DNA of 17,704 bases from an uncultured Lachnospiraceae bacterium (GTDB lineage Bacteria > Bacillota > Clostridia > Lachnospirales > Lachnospiraceae), in assembly GCA_937920345.1 (NCBI GenBank), contig CALGVA010000061.1:1-17704 (forward strand), written 5' to 3'. The notes under the pieces were generated by a model. That model ran no database searches. It was given only the letters and a program-made list of their open reading frames with translations, and was not told the origin of the DNA. Made by a program: the position numbers and the translations under genes. Positions 1-12,100 of this stretch are shown in pieces; positions within the stretch are counted from its first letter, which is position 1, and each line of letters begins with the position of its first letter.

Positions 1-480
1 TAACACTCTCACAAAATCTGCTGTCAGGATGGAATTCAGACTTTCACATTTTTACAATGCTGCCGGTGGAATTTAGTCCGACATACTAACTCTCCAGCGG
101 TCTGTTTTTCATATCCTAAAATCAGATATTTTGTAAGATGTTGTCTTGATTATAACAGAAACCGGGTGTCTTGACTCCTGAAAATCTCTATTTTTGTATA
201 AATTTTAAACTGCAGTGGAATTTACTTCTGCACTGGAATTTAAAATTTCAAGTCAGCTCTAATTCAGCTGTAACAAAAGCCCATAGCAAGCGCCACACCC
301 AGTCCTATCAGATTTTGTATTTCCTATCCTTTTCGTAAAGGTCTGTTTCGTTTCGGACGTTTCTTTGCCCTTTCTGCCTGTTCCAATGCCTTTGACTGTT
401 CCATGATAGGGGAACAACCGGATATTCAAGGGAAACTGAAACCCATTGAACGGCGGTTAGGCACTCTGAATAAATTATCG
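1..480. other. AT-rich gene-free stretch with decayed remnants
   Basis: No intact gene is visible on either strand. The left half is AT-rich and contains four copies of TGGAATT (at 30, 67, 216 and 234), two of them in an 18 bp tandem unit. The right half holds short coding-looking pieces. On the minus strand from 404 down to 324 a 26-residue highly charged stretch (MEQSKALEQAERAKKRPK...) ends in TAG, and the same frame continues to 264 with a hydrophobic stretch (NLIGLGVALAMGFCYS). On the plus strand, 403-483 reads as ...GKLKPIERRLGTLNKLS then TAG, just before a hairpin. These look like eroded mobile-element or mobilization-gene ends, but they are too short to name. Confidence 0.4.
200..248. 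repeat. Tandem TGGAATTTA repeat inside a 10 bp inverted repeat
   Basis: AAATTTTAAA at 200-209 is the exact reverse complement of 239-248. Between the arms lie two 18 bp direct units, each starting CTGCA and followed by TGGAATTTA (210-227 and 228-245). Further TGGAATT copies occur at 30 and 67. Multiple short end repeats of this type are known from the termini of some insertion sequences such as the IS21 family; that link is my inference, since no transposase is present. Confidence 0.45.
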
Positions 481-492
481 TAGCCATTTTGT

Positions 493-521
493 AGCCACTT
501 TAGTCCGCTAAAGTGGCTTTC
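493..521 (+). terminator. Hairpin, possible terminator of an eroded plus-strand gene
   Basis: AGCCACTTTA (493-502) pairs perfectly with TAAAGTGGCT (509-518) around a six-base loop, followed by only TTT. It lies 10 bases after the stop codon of the plus-strand remnant ending at 483. On the minus strand no T-run follows, so it does not serve tuf directly. The short T-run makes terminator function uncertain. Confidence 0.4.
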
Positions 522-526
522 CACAT

Positions 527-559
527 AAAAAGGCTTTCGGAGAAATCCCCGAAAGCCTT
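527..559 (-). terminator. Intrinsic terminator of tuf
   Basis: AAGGCTTTCGG (530-540) and CCGAAAGCCTT (549-559) form an 11 bp stem with an eight-base loop. On the minus strand the stem is followed by TTTT (527-530, partly in the stem). It lies 23 bases after the tuf stop codon and closes the rpsL-rpsG-fusA-tuf cluster. The flanking TTTT on the other side (561-565) may allow some function in both directions. Confidence 0.85.
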
Positions 560-581
560 GATTTTACTGAATAAATTATAA

Positions 582-1769
582 TTACTCGATGATAGTAGCC
601 ACACGACCAGACCCTACAGTTCTACCACCCTCACGGATCGCAAACGTAAGACCCTGCTCCATAGCGATCGGATGAATCAACTCGATGCTCATCTCTACGT
701 TATCACCAGGCATGCACATCTCTGTGCCATCAGGCAGATTACAAACACCTGTGATATCTGTTGTTCTGAAGTAGAACTGCGGTCTATAGTTGTTGAAGAA
801 AGGTGTATGACGGCCACCCTCGTCCTTTGTCAGAACGTAAACCTGTGCCGTAAACTTTCTGTGGCAGGTTACAGAACCGGGTTTAGCAAGAACCTGTCCT
901 CTTTCGATATCAGTTCTCTGGATACCACGAAGCAGAACACCGATGTTATCACCAGCCTGTGCCTCATCCAGTAACTTACGGAACATCTCGATACCTGTTA
1001 CAACAGATTTCTGTGTCTCTTCCTTAACACCGATGATTTCAACGTCATCAGACATATGCAGTGTACCACGCTCTACTCTACCTGTAGCAACAGTACCACG
1101 ACCTGTAATAGAGAATACGTCCTCGACAGGCATCAGGAAAGGCTTATCTGTATCACGCTGAGGATTAGGAATATACTCATCAACTGTGCTCATGAGCTCC
1201 ATGATCTTGTCGCCCCACTCGCTGGTAGGATCTTCCAGAGCCTTCAGAGCGGAACCTTTAACGATCGGGCAGTCTGTGAACTCGTACTCCTCTAACTGCT
1301 CTGTGATCTCCATCTCAACCAGCTCAAGCAGCTCAGGATCGTCTACCATATCACACTTATTCATGAATACTACGATATAAGGTACACCTACCTGACGGGA
1401 CAGAAGGATGTGCTCTTTGGTCTGAGCCATAACACCGTCTGTAGCAGCTACAACAAGGATAGCGCCATCCATCTGAGCAGCACCTGTGATCATGTTCTTA
1501 ACGTAGTCAGCATGTCCGGGGCAGTCAACGTGAGCGTAGTGTCTCTTATCTGTCTCATACTCAACGTGAGCGGTAGAGATCGTGATACCTCTTTCTCTCT
1601 CTTCCGGAGCCTTATCGATATTTTCGAAATCTGTAGCAGTGTTACCTGCAACTCTCTCGGAAAGTACCTTTGTGATCGCTGCCGTCAAAGTTGTTTTACC
1701 ATGGTCAACGTGACCAATGGTGCCGATATTACAATGTGGTTTGTTTCTTTCAAACTTAGCTTTAGCCAT
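582..1769 (-). CDS. tuf: Translation elongation factor Tu
   Basis: EF-Tu is the GTPase that delivers aminoacyl-tRNA to the ribosomal A site. The 395-residue product has the usual family length. The GTPase motifs are all present: P-loop GHVDHGKTT near residue 18, switch I with RGITIS, DCPGH near 80, NKCD near 135 and the SAL motif near 173. The beta-barrel domains 2 and 3 follow, with GRGTVATGRVERG and a C-terminal GGRTVGSGRVATI. The start is the ATG at 1769 (MAKAKFERNKPH); it has AAGGAGG about nine bases upstream. A further upstream in-frame start would add nine residues (MSFIRRTLE) that overlap this Shine-Dalgarno and is rejected. The gene lies last in the str cluster, 117 bp after fusA, with its own promoter in that gap and a terminator behind it. 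No resistance-type substitution is obvious by eye. Confidence 0.98.
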   Translation of the reverse strand: MAKAKFERNKPHCNIGTIGHVDHGKTTLTAAITKVLSERVAGNTATDFENIDKAPEERERGITISTAHVEYETDKRHYAHVDCPGHADYVKNMITGAAQMDGAILVVAATDGVMAQTKEHILLSRQVGVPYIVVFMNKCDMVDDPELLELVEMEITEQLEEYEFTDCPIVKGSALKALEDPTSEWGDKIMELMSTVDEYIPNPQRDTDKPFLMPVEDVFSITGRGTVATGRVERGTLHMSDDVEIIGVKEETQKSVVTGIEMFRKLLDEAQAGDNIGVLLRGIQRTDIERGQVLAKPGSVTCHRKFTAQVYVLTKDEGGRHTPFFNNYRPQFYFRTTDITGVCNLPDGTEMCMPGDNVEMSIELIHPIAMEQGLTFAIREGGRTVGSGRVATIIE

Positions 1770-1835
1770 TTCTAAAGTCCTCCTTATAAAACTCAATAAA
1801 TTTTTAAAATGTTTCTCTACAATCAGCTATCTTTG

Positions 1836-1864
1836 ATTATATTAAAGATTGCCAAGATTTTCAA
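1836..1864 (-). promoter_or_regulatory. Sigma-A promoter for tuf
   Basis: On the minus strand TTGAAA (1859-1864) and TATAAT (1836-1841) are separated by exactly 17 bases. Transcription would begin near 1829, giving a leader of about 60 bases before the tuf ATG. The site lies entirely in the fusA-tuf gap, so tuf can be made in excess of fusA, in line with the known high cellular level of EF-Tu. Predicted from consensus only. Confidence 0.65.
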
Positions 1865-1886
1865 GCATTATTTGCATCAACCTGCC

Positions 1887-4004
1887 TTACTTTGCTTTTG
1901 CTGCCAGAACCTTTTCTTGTACGCTCTTGGGTACCTGCTCGTATTTCTCAAAGAACATGGAATAGTTACCGCGTCCCTGTGTCTTAGAACGCAGGTCGGT
2001 GGCATAACCGAACATCTCTGCAAGCGGCACATAACCTTTCACCATCTTGCCTCCGCCGATATCCTCCATACCCTCGATCCGTCCGCGGCGGGAATTGATA
2101 TCGCCGATAACGTCGCCCATATACTCCTCGGGCATGGTAACTTCCACCTTCATGATAGGCTCAAGCAGTACGGCGTTTGCCTTCTTCATCGCTTCCTTGA
2201 AGCACATGGAACCTGCAATGTGGAATGCCATCTCGGAAGAGTCAACCTCATGGTAGGAACCGTCATATACGTTGGCATGAACGCCAAGTACAGGGAATCC
2301 ACCCAGAATACCTGCTTTGGAAGCTTCCTCGATACCTTCGCCGACAGCCGGAATGTATTCCTTCGGAATCGCACCGCCGACTACGCTGGTCTCAAACTTG
2401 AATGTCTCTTCACCATTCGGATCCATAGGCTCAAATTTAACTTTACAGTGACCGTACTGTCCACGACCGCCGGACTGTTTCGCATATTTGTACTCCTGAT
2501 CCACAGGCTTGGTAAATGTCTCTTTGTAAGCAACCTGCGGTGCACCTACGTTAGCCTCTACCTTGAACTCACGAAGCAGACGGTCTACGATAATCTCCAG
2601 ATGCAGTTCGCCCATACCTGCGATGATTGTCTGACCTGTTTCATGATCTGTATGCGCACGGAAGGTCGGATCTTCTTCTGCAAGCTTTGCAAGCGCCTCA
2701 CCCATCTTGCCCTGACCTGCTTTGGTCTTCGGCTCGATCGCCAGCTCGATAACCGGCTCGGGGAATTCCATGGACTCCAGGATAACCGGATGCTGCTCAT
2801 CACAAATAGTATCACCTGTTGTTGTCAGCTTAAAACCGACTGCTGCAGCAATATCACCGGAATATACCTTATCCAGTTCTGCTCTCTTGTTCGCATGCAT
2901 CTGCAGGATACGTCCCACACGTTCTTTCTTGTCCTTTGTGGCATTCAGCACATACGAACCGGAGTTCATCGTACCGGAATACACACGGAAGAATGCAAGC
3001 TTACCTACGAACGGGTCAGCCATGATCTTAAATGCAAGCGCAGAGAACGGCTCATCATCAGATGCATGTCTCTCTACTTCATTACCATCAGGATCTACAC
3101 CCTTAATCGCGGGAATGTCTGTGGGCGCCGGCATATACTCCAGAACAGCATCCAGAAGCTTCTGCACGCCCCTGTTTCTGTACGCGGAACCACAGCAAAC
3201 GGGAACTGCCGTACATTCGCAGGTACCCTTACGCAGTGCTTTCTTCATATCTTCTACGGAAGGCTCTTCGCCCTCCAGATACATCATTGTAAGATCGTCA
3301 TCCAGTTCGCAGACTTTCTCTACCAGTTCATCATGATAGAGGGCAGCGTCATCCGCCATATCAGCAGGAATCTCCGTAATCTGGATATCCTCACCCTTAT
3401 CATCATTGTAGATATATGCCTTCATCTCGAACAGATCAATGATGCCCTTAAACTCATCTTCTTTACCAATCGGCAGCTGAAGAATAATAGCATTTTTACC
3501 CAGTCTGTTTCTGATCTGGTCTACCGCACCGTAGAAGTTTGCACCTAAGATATCCATCTTATTGATAAATGCCATTCTCGGTACGTTGTAGGTATCAGCC
3601 TGTCTCCATACGTTTTCTGACTGTGGTTCAACACCACCCTTTGCACAAAATACACCTACGGCGCCATCAAGTACACGGAGTGAACGTTCAACTTCTACAG
3701 TAAAGTCAACGTGACCAGGCGTATCAATAATATTGATACGATGCTCTAATGCACCTTCCTTCGGTTTGCAGTTCTCTTCCAAAGTCCAGTGGCATGTCGT
3801 AGCGGCTGATGTGATCGTAATACCTCTTTCCTGCTCCTGTTCCATCCAGTCCATGGTAGCAGTACCTTCATGAGTATCACCAATCTTGTAGTTTACGCCA
3901 GTATAATATAAGATACGCTCTGTCAATGTGGTCTTACCGGCATCGATATGAGCCATAATACCTATATTTCTGGTTCTCTCTAACGGATATTCTCTTCCAG
4001 CCAA
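1887..4004 (-). CDS. fusA: Translation elongation factor G (TTG start)
   Basis: EF-G catalyses GTP-dependent translocation and, with ribosome recycling factor, ribosome splitting. The GTPase motifs are AHIDAGKTT near residue 18, GITITSAATT, DTPGHVDF and NKMD. The later part carries the domain IV/V signatures GGRGQYGH, GGAIPKEY and the terminal MFGYATDLRS(K)TQGRG motif. With the TTG at 4004 the product is 705 residues and begins (M)AGREYPLERTRNIG, the expected N-terminus. That TTG has a perfect TAAGGAGG eight bases upstream. The only upstream ATG (4037) would put this Shine-Dalgarno inside the coding region and add eleven unconserved residues, so I reject it. The gene follows rpsG after 92 bp and precedes tuf. 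A small GGCGT/ACGCC hairpin lies in the rpsG-fusA gap (4062-4077). Confidence 0.97.
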   Translation of the reverse strand: MAGREYPLERTRNIGIMAHIDAGKTTLTERILYYTGVNYKIGDTHEGTATMDWMEQEQERGITITSAATTCHWTLEENCKPKEGALEHRINIIDTPGHVDFTVEVERSLRVLDGAVGVFCAKGGVEPQSENVWRQADTYNVPRMAFINKMDILGANFYGAVDQIRNRLGKNAIILQLPIGKEDEFKGIIDLFEMKAYIYNDDKGEDIQITEIPADMADDAALYHDELVEKVCELDDDLTMMYLEGEEPSVEDMKKALRKGTCECTAVPVCCGSAYRNRGVQKLLDAVLEYMPAPTDIPAIKGVDPDGNEVERHASDDEPFSALAFKIMADPFVGKLAFFRVYSGTMNSGSYVLNATKDKKERVGRILQMHANKRAELDKVYSGDIAAAVGFKLTTTGDTICDEQHPVILESMEFPEPVIELAIEPKTKAGQGKMGEALAKLAEEDPTFRAHTDHETGQTIIAGMGELHLEIIVDRLLREFKVEANVGAPQVAYKETFTKPVDQEYKYAKQSGGRGQYGHCKVKFEPMDPNGEETFKFETSVVGGAIPKEYIPAVGEGIEEASKAGILGGFPVLGVHANVYDGSYHEVDSSEMAFHIAGSMCFKEAMKKANAVLLEPIMKVEVTMPEEYMGDVIGDINSRRGRIEGMEDIGGGKMVKGYVPLAEMFGYATDLRSKTQGRGNYSMFFEKYEQVPKSVQEKVLAAKAK

Positions 4005-4020
4005 GGTTTTTTCCTCCTTA
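4005..4020 (-). promoter_or_regulatory. Shine-Dalgarno that fixes the fusA TTG start
   Basis: The minus strand reads TAAGGAGG (4013-4020) followed by AAAAAACC and then TTG at 4004. The match to the anti-Shine-Dalgarno is full and the eight-base spacing is optimal. No other start codon of the frame is served by it. Confidence 0.9.
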
Positions 4021-4096
4021 TATTTATCCAAAAACAAAACAAGACTTAGATGTTCTCAGGCGGCGTTTTCTGACGCCTTTGAATATCTTCTCGTTT

Positions 4097-4567
4097 TTAG
4101 AAGCGATAGTGCGCAAACGCCTTGTTCGCCTCTGCCATTTTGTGCATATCTTCTTTTCTCTTAACTGCTGCGCCTGTGTTATTTGCAGCATCCAAAATCT
4201 CGTTTGCGAGTCTGTCCTTCATGGTCTTCTCGCCTCTCTTACGAGAAAACATTACCAGCCAGCGAAGACCCAGAGCCTGACGTCTGTCCGGACGAACTTC
4301 GATCGGTACCTGATAGGTAGCGCCGCCGATACGTCTTGCTTTTACTTCGAGAACAGGCATGATATTGTTCATAGCCTCCTCAAATACGTCAAGTGCCGGT
4401 TTGCCGGCTTTCTCTTCTACTCGCTCAAATGCTCCGTATACAATCTTCTGGGCTACACCTTTCTTACCGTCCAACATAATATTGTTGATCAGTTTGGTGA
4501 CAACCTTATTATTGTATAAAGGATCTGCCAATACATCTCTCTTTGCAATATGTCCTTTACGTGGCAC
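4097..4567 (-). CDS. rpsG: 30S ribosomal protein S7 (GTG start)
   Basis: S7 nucleates assembly of the 30S head by binding the 3' major domain of 16S rRNA and contacts the E and P sites. The 156-residue product matches the family length and starts MPRKGHIAKRDVLADPLYNNK, with the conserved LINNIMLDGKKG and GGATYQVPIEVRPDRRQALGLRW blocks. The initiation codon is GTG at 4567, preceded by TAAGGAGGG at a seven-base spacing. It sits between rpsL (135 bp upstream) and fusA. In Escherichia coli S7 represses the str operon by binding its mRNA; whether that happens here cannot be seen from sequence. Confidence 0.97.
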   Translation of the reverse strand: MPRKGHIAKRDVLADPLYNNKVVTKLINNIMLDGKKGVAQKIVYGAFERVEEKAGKPALDVFEEAMNNIMPVLEVKARRIGGATYQVPIEVRPDRRQALGLRWLVMFSRKRGEKTMKDRLANEILDAANNTGAAVKRKEDMHKMAEANKAFAHYRF

Positions 4568-4702
4568 GTTTCTTCCCTCCTTAAAAATTTTTTTAATTCA
4601 ACGGTACTCACATGTGTCCTCTAATTCAATGTGTTCGTGCTGTATAAAAAAAGAATCCCAACACTAAATTAGTTCTGTTTGTGGTACTAAAGCCTGTGAC
4701 CT

Positions 4703-5122
4703 TTACTTAGAAGCTTTCGGTCTCTTAGCGCCGTACTTAGAACGAGCCTGCTTTCTGTTAGCAACTCCCGCGGTATCCAGCGTACCTCTGATGATGTGGT
4801 ATCTTGTACCGGGTAAGTCCTTTACTCTTCCGCCACGGATCAGGACAACGCTATGCTCCTGTAAGTTGTGTCCTTCACCCGGAATATAGCTTGTTACTTC
4901 GATTCCGTTGGAAAGACGTACTCTGGCGATCTTTCTGAGTGCGGAGTTAGGCTTCTTAGGCGTTGCTGTCTTAACAGCAGTGCAGACACCTCTCTTCTGC
5001 GGTGAAGCTGTATCGATCGCTGTCTTGTGAAGGGAGTTATATCCTTTCAACAATGCAGGTGCGGTTGACTTCTTTACAGATGTCTGACGTCCTTTTCTGA
5101 CTAACTGGTTAAATGTTGGCAT
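4703..5122 (-). CDS. rpsL: 30S ribosomal protein S12
   Basis: S12 lines the decoding centre and affects fidelity. The 139-residue product begins MPTFNQLVRKGR, with the conserved TATPKKPNSALRKIARVRLSNG and YIPGEGHNLQEHSVVLIRGGRVKDLPG blocks. The two lysines whose substitution gives streptomycin resistance (in TPKKPNS and RVKDLPG) are both lysine, the sensitive state. The start is the ATG at 5122 with GGAGGTG six bases upstream. An in-frame GTG at 5131 falls inside the Shine-Dalgarno and is rejected. It is the first gene of the str cluster, separated from rpoC by a terminator and a possible promoter. Confidence 0.97.
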   Translation of the reverse strand: MPTFNQLVRKGRQTSVKKSTAPALLKGYNSLHKTAIDTASPQKRGVCTAVKTATPKKPNSALRKIARVRLSNGIEVTSYIPGEGHNLQEHSVVLIRGGRVKDLPGTRYHIIRGTLDTAGVANRKQARSKYGAKRPKASK

Positions 5123-5162
5123 TCTTTTCACCTCCTACAAAATATACTGTATGCCTTTTGAC

Positions 5163-5168
5163 ATTATA
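5163..5168 (-). promoter_or_regulatory. Possible -10 element of an rpsL promoter
   Basis: A perfect TATAAT on the minus strand lies 40 bases upstream of the rpsL ATG and downstream of the rpoC terminator, where a promoter would be expected. No convincing -35 hexamer lies 16-18 bases further upstream (best is TGAGAA) and there is no extended -10 TG. The call rests mainly on position. Confidence 0.35.
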
Positions 5169-5222
5169 TGACGCGTAAATCTCTTTTCTCATGTCTGCAA
5201 GATATATTTTCCTATGCAACAC

Positions 5223-5276
5223 AAAAAAATGCATTCACGTGCACACTAAGATAGTATACTTGCACGTGAATGCATT
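5223..5276 (-). terminator. Intrinsic terminator after rpoC, perfect 16 bp stem
   Basis: AATGCATTCACGTGCA (5228-5243) is the exact reverse complement of 5261-5276, with a 17-base loop. In the minus direction the stem is followed by a run of seven T (complement of 5223-5229). It begins 48 bases after the rpoC stop. It separates rpoBC from rpsL-rpsG-fusA-tuf. Confidence 0.85.
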
Positions 5277-5324
5277 GTCAATACATTTTTTGCTTTCCTT
5301 TAACGGTTTTTGCGCCGTTGTCTC

Positions 5325-9059
<3,735 letters not shown>

Positions 9060-9113
9060 TTATATCACCATGCTCCTTCCAGATTAAAAATTTACGCGGC
9101 GTCCTATGACGTC

Positions 9114-12100
9114 TTAGAAAACCTCTTTCTCTTCTTCCGCGAAATCAGCGTCCAGGTCCATCTCGTCCTCTGCGAATGCGTCGTCTTCCTCATCGCTGCT
9201 CACAAGTTCCCCGCTGTCCTCGTCAAACTCCTGTTTCTGGTATCCCATGGAGCCAAGAGAATCCTGTTCATAGTCATAGTTTCTGGAATCACCCTCGATC
9301 TCATAACGATAATCGTTCTCACCGTAATCGATCGTCTCCATAATCTCTACTTCCGTCTGATCATCGCGAAGCACTCTCACATCCAGTCCCAGAGACTGCA
9401 GTTCTTTCAGCAGTACCTTGAAGGACTCCGGAATACCCGGTTCAGGAATGTTATCCCCTTTGATGATCGCCTCATAAGTCTTGACACGCCCTACCACATC
9501 GTCGGACTTCACCGTAAGGATCTCCTGCAGTGTATATGCTGCGCCGTATGCTTCCAGCGCCCACACTTCCATCTCTCCGAAACGCTGTCCGCCGAACTGT
9601 GCTTTACCGCCCAGAGGCTGCTGCGTTACTAAGGAGTAAGGACCCGTGGAACGCGCATGGATCTTATCGTCTACCAGATGGTGCAGCTTCAGATAATGCA
9701 TGTGGCCGATCGTTACCGGCGAATCGAAGTACTCACCGGTTCTGCCGTCCCTAAGCTGTACTTTACCGTCTCTGGAAATCTCGACGCCCTTCCACACTTC
9801 ACGGTGGTCTCTGTTCTCATACAAATATTCCATGATCTCATCTGACAGATCATTCTTATGTTTCTTCTCAAACTCTTCCCACTCAAGGTTGACATAGTCG
9901 TTCGCCAGTTCCAGCGTGTCGCCGATATCACCCTCCTTAGCGCCGTCAAACACCGGCGTCGCCACGTTAAATCCGAGTGCCTTTGCCGCAAGTGACAGGT
10001 GGATCTCCAGTACCTGTCCGATATTCATACGAGAAGGCACGCCCAGCGGATTCAGCACGATATCCAGCGGTCTGCCGTTGGGCAGATAAGGCATATCCTC
10101 CACTGGAAGCACGCGGGAAACAACACCCTTGTTACCGTGACGGCCTGCCATCTTATCACCGACGGAAATCTTTCTCTTCTGTGCAATGTAGATACGGACT
10201 GCCTGATTTACACCCGGTGACAGTTCGTCGCCGTTCTCTCTTGTAAATACCTTGGCATCCACAACAATACCATATTCGCCGTGCGGCACTTTAAGGGAAG
10301 TATCCCGCACTTCTCTGGCTTTCTCACCAAAGATCGCACGCAGCAGTCTCTCTTCCGCCGTCAGTTCCGTCTCGCCCTTAGGCGTAACTTTACCGACCAG
10401 GATATCACCGGCACGAACTTCCGCACCGATCCGGATAATGCCTCTGTCATCCAGATCCTTGAGCGCGTCGTCACCTACGCCCGGCACATCCCTTGTGATT
10501 TCTTCCGGTCCTAATTTCGTATCACGCGCTTCCGCCTCATATTCTTCAATATGCACGGAAGTATAGACATCTTCCTGCACAAGTCTCTCACTTAAAAGTA
10601 CCGCATCCTCGTAGTTATAACCTTCCCACGTCATAAAGCCGATCAGCGGATTCTTACCGAGCGCCAGTTCACCGCCGTCCGTAGAAGGACCGTCCGCGAT
10701 CACCTCTCCCTGCGCCACATGATTCCCCTTAAACACGATGGGCTTCTGATTGTAGCAGTTGGACTGGTTACTTCTCGAAAACTTGGTCAGATGATATTCA
10801 TCCTTCTCGCCGTCATCATAAGTCATCTTGATGATGCTGGATGATACATAGTCGATCGTACCCGCTTTCTTTGCAACCACACATACGCCGGAGTCCACAG
10901 CCGCCTTCGGTTCCATACCGGTACCGACTGCTGGCGCTTCCGTAAACAGAAGCGGTACTGCCTGCCTCTGCATGTTAGATCCCATCAGCGCACGGTTCGC
11001 ATCATCGTTCTGCAGGAACGGAATGAGCGCCGTTGCCACGGAAAAGACCATCTTCGGCGACACATCCATATAATCGAACATCGTCTTCGGATATTCCTGT
11101 GTCTCTTCTTTATAACGTCCGGAAACATTGTTCCGTGTAAAATAGCCGTTCTCGTCAAGCGACGCAGATGCCTGTGCCACATGGTAGTTATCCTCTTCGT
11201 CCGCAGTCATGTACACAACGCTGTCGGTTACACGAGGATTCTGCGGATCTGATTTGTCGATTTCCCGGTAAGGTGCCTCCACAAATCCGTACTCATTGAT
11301 TCTCGCATAGGATGCGAGTGAGTTGATCAGACCGATGTTCGGACCTTCCGGCGTCTCAATAGGACACATTCTGCCGTAATGCGTATAGTGTACGTCACGA
11401 ACCTCAAATCCGGCCCTGTCTCTGGACAGACCACCCGGTCCGAGTGCGGAAAGACGTCTCTTATGCGTCAGTTCACCAAGCGGATTGTTCTGATCCATAA
11501 ACTGAGACAGCTGCGAAGAACCGAAGAACTCCTTGACAGCAGCCTGTACCGGTTTAATATTGATCAGCACCTGCGGGGAGATCTCCTCCGCATCGTGCGT
11601 CGTCATTCTCTCCCGAACTACTCTCTCCAGTCTGGACAGACCGATACGATACTGATTCTGCAGCAGTTCTCCCACCGCACGAATACGTCTGTTACCCAGA
11701 TGGTCAATATCGTCATCGTTACCGATGCCGTACTCCAGGTGGATATTATAGTTAATAGAAGCAATGATATCTTCCTTTGTAATATGTTTCGGAATCAGTT
11801 CATGTACATTCTTCTGAATCGCCTCGGCGAGCATCTCCGGATCCTCGCTGTACTCCTGCAGAATCTGTTGCAGCACAGGGAAATACACCAGTTCCGTAAT
11901 GCCCAGTTCCTTCGGATTGCACTCCACATGACTGGTGATATCCACCATCATGTTGGACAGAACCTTGACATTCTTCTCCTCTGTCTGAATCATTACAGCC
12001 GGCACTGCCGCGTTCTGGATCGCATCCGCCATCTCTGCGGTAACCTTATCGCCGGCTTTAGCCAGTACTTCACCGGTGAGCGTATCCACAACATCCTCTG

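Noticed and set aside
1809..3548. Long plus-strand open frame of 579 codons opposite fusA
   Set aside because: It is fully antisense to the well-supported fusA gene, its translation is rich in Cys, His, Leu and Phe without any recognisable domain, and it has no ribosome binding site.
4005..4037. ATG at 4037 as the fusA start
   Set aside because: It would place the strong Shine-Dalgarno inside the gene and add eleven unconserved residues.
4640..4660. T-run on the minus strand in the rpsL-rpsG spacer as a terminator
   Set aside because: Only a weak AT-rich stem precedes it, and termination here would cut rpsG-fusA from rpsL.
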